Origin: Lachnospiraceae oral taxon 107 str. F0167 | GTDB lineage: Bacteria > Bacillota > Clostridia > Lachnospirales > Lachnospiraceae | Reading direction: 5' to 3' | Assembly (NCBI GenBank): GCA_000209465.1 | Contig: GL890587.1 | Span: forward strand, 1-64,000 | Length of the DNA stretch: 64,000 nt | Shown: piece by piece, positions 62,668-64,000 of the stretch | How the letters are laid out: each line of letters starts with the position of its first letter | Position numbering within the stretch: the first letter of the stretch is position 1 | The notes under the pieces: generated by a model | What the model was told of the DNA's origin: nothing | Database searches by the model: none | What the model saw: the letters and a program-made list of their open reading frames with translations, nothing else | Made by a program: the position numbers and the translations under genes

Positions 62668-62780
62668 CATTTTCCTCCTAAATTTTTGAATAAAATTCGT
62701 TTTATATTTACTTAGAGTTTAACAGTTTTGCAGGAGAAATATAACCTATTTTAGAGCAAAAAGGTGGAAAATAAAAAATA

Positions 62781-62843
62781 CTCTCTTAAATAAGAGAGAA
62801 AACAGCAAAGAAACTGTCAAAACCTCTTAAGATTTTGACAGTT
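62781..62843 (-). terminator. Terminator region after the Rrf2 gene
   Basis: CTCTCTTA (62781-62788) pairs with TAAGAGAG (62791-62798), followed on the minus strand by TATTTTTTATTTT. A second hairpin AACTGTCAAAA (62812-62822) / TTTTGACAGTT (62833-62843) precedes it. The rest of 62668-62914 must hold the promoter of the binding-protein gene, which I could not pin down. Confidence 0.8.
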
Positions 62844-62914
62844 AACATTATAAAATCAATATATAAAAAGTATTAACCTGTACATGAATAAGGTTAAAAA
62901 CAAGAATCTCCGGC

Positions 62915-63334
62915 TTAAATTACAAAGTCATTTCCGGGATCTTCCACTATCAAATCGGCTATGGAAATGCTGTCAAAATACTCAATGATCATTTTTGAGA
63001 GTTTACCCCACATATCAATGGTGCGGTATTCGCTCGTGCGATGCATACCCTCGGTATCCTCGTCATCCATCATTATATTTTCCTCTGCAATTCTAAGTAC
63101 CTCTCCGACAGTGATATCGCTTGGGCTTTTGGTAAGCTTATATCCGCCGCCTTTGCCACGCAAACCTACAAGGAGTTTGTTCTTTACAAGCAGTTTTATG
63201 ATGCTTTCCAAGTATTTTTCAGATAATTCCTGTCTTTTGGCAATGTCATGTAATGGAATAAATTCATCCGATTGATTTTCTGTTAAATCAATCATTACAA
63301 GAAGAGAGTATCTTCCCTTTGTTGAAATTTTCAT
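62915..63334 (-). CDS. Rrf2 family transcriptional regulator without iron-sulfur cysteines
   Basis: A 139-residue winged-helix regulator: MKISTKGRYSLLVMIDL, the recognition region QELSEKYLESIIKLLVKNKL and the wing GLRGKGGGYKL. At the place of the three IscR cluster cysteines the sequence reads EGMHRTSEYRTIDMW with no Cys, so it probably does not carry the cluster and may act like CymR or sense by another route. The ATG at 63334 (AGGTG site) is preferred to an upstream GTG. Confidence 0.9.
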   Translation of the reverse strand: MKISTKGRYSLLVMIDLTENQSDEFIPLHDIAKRQELSEKYLESIIKLLVKNKLLVGLRGKGGGYKLTKSPSDITVGEVLRIAEENIMMDDEDTEGMHRTSEYRTIDMWGKLSKMIIEYFDSISIADLIVEDPGNDFVI

Positions 63335-63364
63335 AAGATTCACCTATCCTTAATTTATAATCCT

Positions 63365-63393
63365 ATTATAAAGGTAGGTAATAGGTAAATCAA
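63365..63393 (-). promoter_or_regulatory. Promoter of the Rrf2 gene
   Basis: On the minus strand TTGATT (plus 63388-63393) and TATAAT (plus 63365-63370) are 17 bases apart. The spacer holds repeated GGTAGGTAATAGGTA, a possible self-binding site. Confidence 0.7.
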
Positions 63394-63440
63394 GCAAATA
63401 ATAAGACAGAAATAAAAATAATGCATTAACAGTGTGTATT

Positions 63441-63716
63441 TTATCCTATATAAAGATCTTTGTATTCATCTTTGTTTTTCTCAAACCACTTTAATGCATA
63501 GGAGCAGGTAGCCTTTATCTTTTTATTATTTTCTTTGGCATATTTTATAACCTCAAGCATAAGCTTAGCGGCAATACCCTGTCCACGCAGACTGTCATCC
63601 ACAAAGGTATGGTCAATAATAACAGTATTATCATCAAGATTCGGGAAAGTAACCTCGGCAATAATTTTGCCGTTTTCATCATTCATAAATATTCTATTAT
63701 CAGCTATATTAAACAT
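63441..63716 (-). CDS. Small GNAT-type N-acetyltransferase (YjdJ-like)
   Basis: A 91-residue minimal GNAT protein. IIDHTFVDDSLRGQGIAAKL near residues 33-52 contains the acetyl-CoA loop R-G-x-G-I-A; YAKENNKKIKATCSYALKWF follows. This short class (COG2388) acetylates unknown substrates. GGAGGT precedes the ATG. It is a single-gene unit on the minus strand. Confidence 0.87.
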   Translation of the reverse strand: MFNIADNRIFMNDENGKIIAEVTFPNLDDNTVIIDHTFVDDSLRGQGIAAKLMLEVIKYAKENNKKIKATCSYALKWFEKNKDEYKDLYIG

Positions 63717-63866
63717 AGTACCTCCAAATTTTTTATTTAAGTAAAGATTAGCATTTAGCGGAAAAATGTCAAGGGATATTAAAAAGCGGAAATGTAATAG
63801 GTATAATATAGGCTATATAATGGTGAAAAAGCGGTAGGTAAACCACCTTAGTAGGCTCAATTTATA

Positions 63867-63895
63867 TTGACAGTAAAGTATGTTTATGCTAATAT
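63867..63895 (+). promoter_or_regulatory. Promoter of tRNA-Thr
   Basis: TTGACA (63867-63872) and TAATAT (63890-63895) are 17 bases apart, ending 9 bases before the tRNA. Confidence 0.8.
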
Positions 63896-63904
63896 AACAT
63901 AGAT

Positions 63905-63977
63905 GCTGCTGTGGCACAGGTGGTAGCGCACCTCATTGGTAGTGAGGAGGTCACGGGTCCGAGTCCCGTCAGCAGCT
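63905..63977 (+). tRNA. tRNA-Thr (anticodon GGT)
   Basis: The acceptor stem is GCTGCTG/CAGCAGC, the anticodon arm CCTCA-TTGGTAG-TGAGG gives anticodon GGT, and the T arm is CGGGTCCGAGTCCCG. CCA is not encoded. It reads ACC and ACU. Confidence 0.95.
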
Positions 63978-64000
63978 TGAGTTTAAACCTTGATTTTTCA

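Overview
The window looks like a low-GC Gram-positive anaerobe of the Lachnospiraceae. The evidence is an AGA/ATA-rich codon bias, TTG and GTG starts behind strong Shine-Dalgarno sequences, small family-typical proteins (DUF4446 after parB, a DUF3881-like protein after tuf, a DUF6472-like mini-protein), desulfoferrodoxin plus rubredoxin, and choline-type cell-wall-binding proteins. The genus cannot be fixed from the sequence.

Layout. 1-600: start of an IS1634-like transposase and a membrane-protein remnant. 600-8007: origin-proximal cluster rpmH-rnpA-yidD-yidC-jag-mnmE-mnmG-rsmG. 8008-11905: 3.9 kb of very AT-rich DNA with no convincing gene, built as a satellite-like array of parS-like boxes. 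11906-15087: alpha/beta hydrolase, parA, parB, DUF4446. 15119-16200: BirA-type-regulated bioY and a surface-protein remnant. 16201-20670: str operon rpsL-rpsG-fusA-tuf. 20793-24853: DUF3881-like protein, thioesterase, DUF1576 membrane protein, tRNA-Leu, uracil-DNA glycosylase and a tiny ORF. 24911-28470: two wall-binding secreted proteins. 28753-34209: ThDP enzyme, epimerase and C-methyltransferase-like genes, then a permease and a small membrane protein. 34331-37641: HAD phosphatase, zinc-dependent phospholipase-C-like protein, TerD and AIM24. 37766-41473: regulator-LicC-LicA fusion and a large wall-binding protein. 41772-46821: mscL, superoxide reductase/rubredoxin, a rhodanese-TtcA fusion, a phosphoesterase and pepT. 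46890-55939: sulfatase, two-component system and a heteromeric sulfonate/nitrate-type ABC importer. 56171-62670: a second two-component system with a ferric-type ABC importer, on the minus strand. 62915-63977: Rrf2 regulator, GNAT protein, tRNA-Thr.

Main find. The gene-free interval between rsmG and the par genes holds 11 copies of the 14-mer GTTTCACATGAAAC, all in one orientation, plus about a dozen degraded copies. This is one base away from the ParB-binding parS core GTTTCACGTGAAAC. The boxes are not scattered. They sit once per unit in a left block with a step near 160 bp (8806-10947) and a right block with a step near 98 bp (10991-11691), where two monomer types alternate A-B-A-B. The design recalls eukaryotic satellite centromeres (one protein box per monomer, higher-order repeats) and lies about 1.1 kb upstream of parA-parB. 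I infer an expanded, diverged bacterial centromere; ParB binding is not shown here.

Other systems. Three wall-binding proteins and a one-protein choline kinase/cytidylyltransferase fusion suggest choline-decorated envelope glycans. The sulfatase-linked ABC importer has two ATPases with complementary lost motifs (H-loop His in one, signature glycines in the other), so it probably has one catalytic and one degenerate ATP site.
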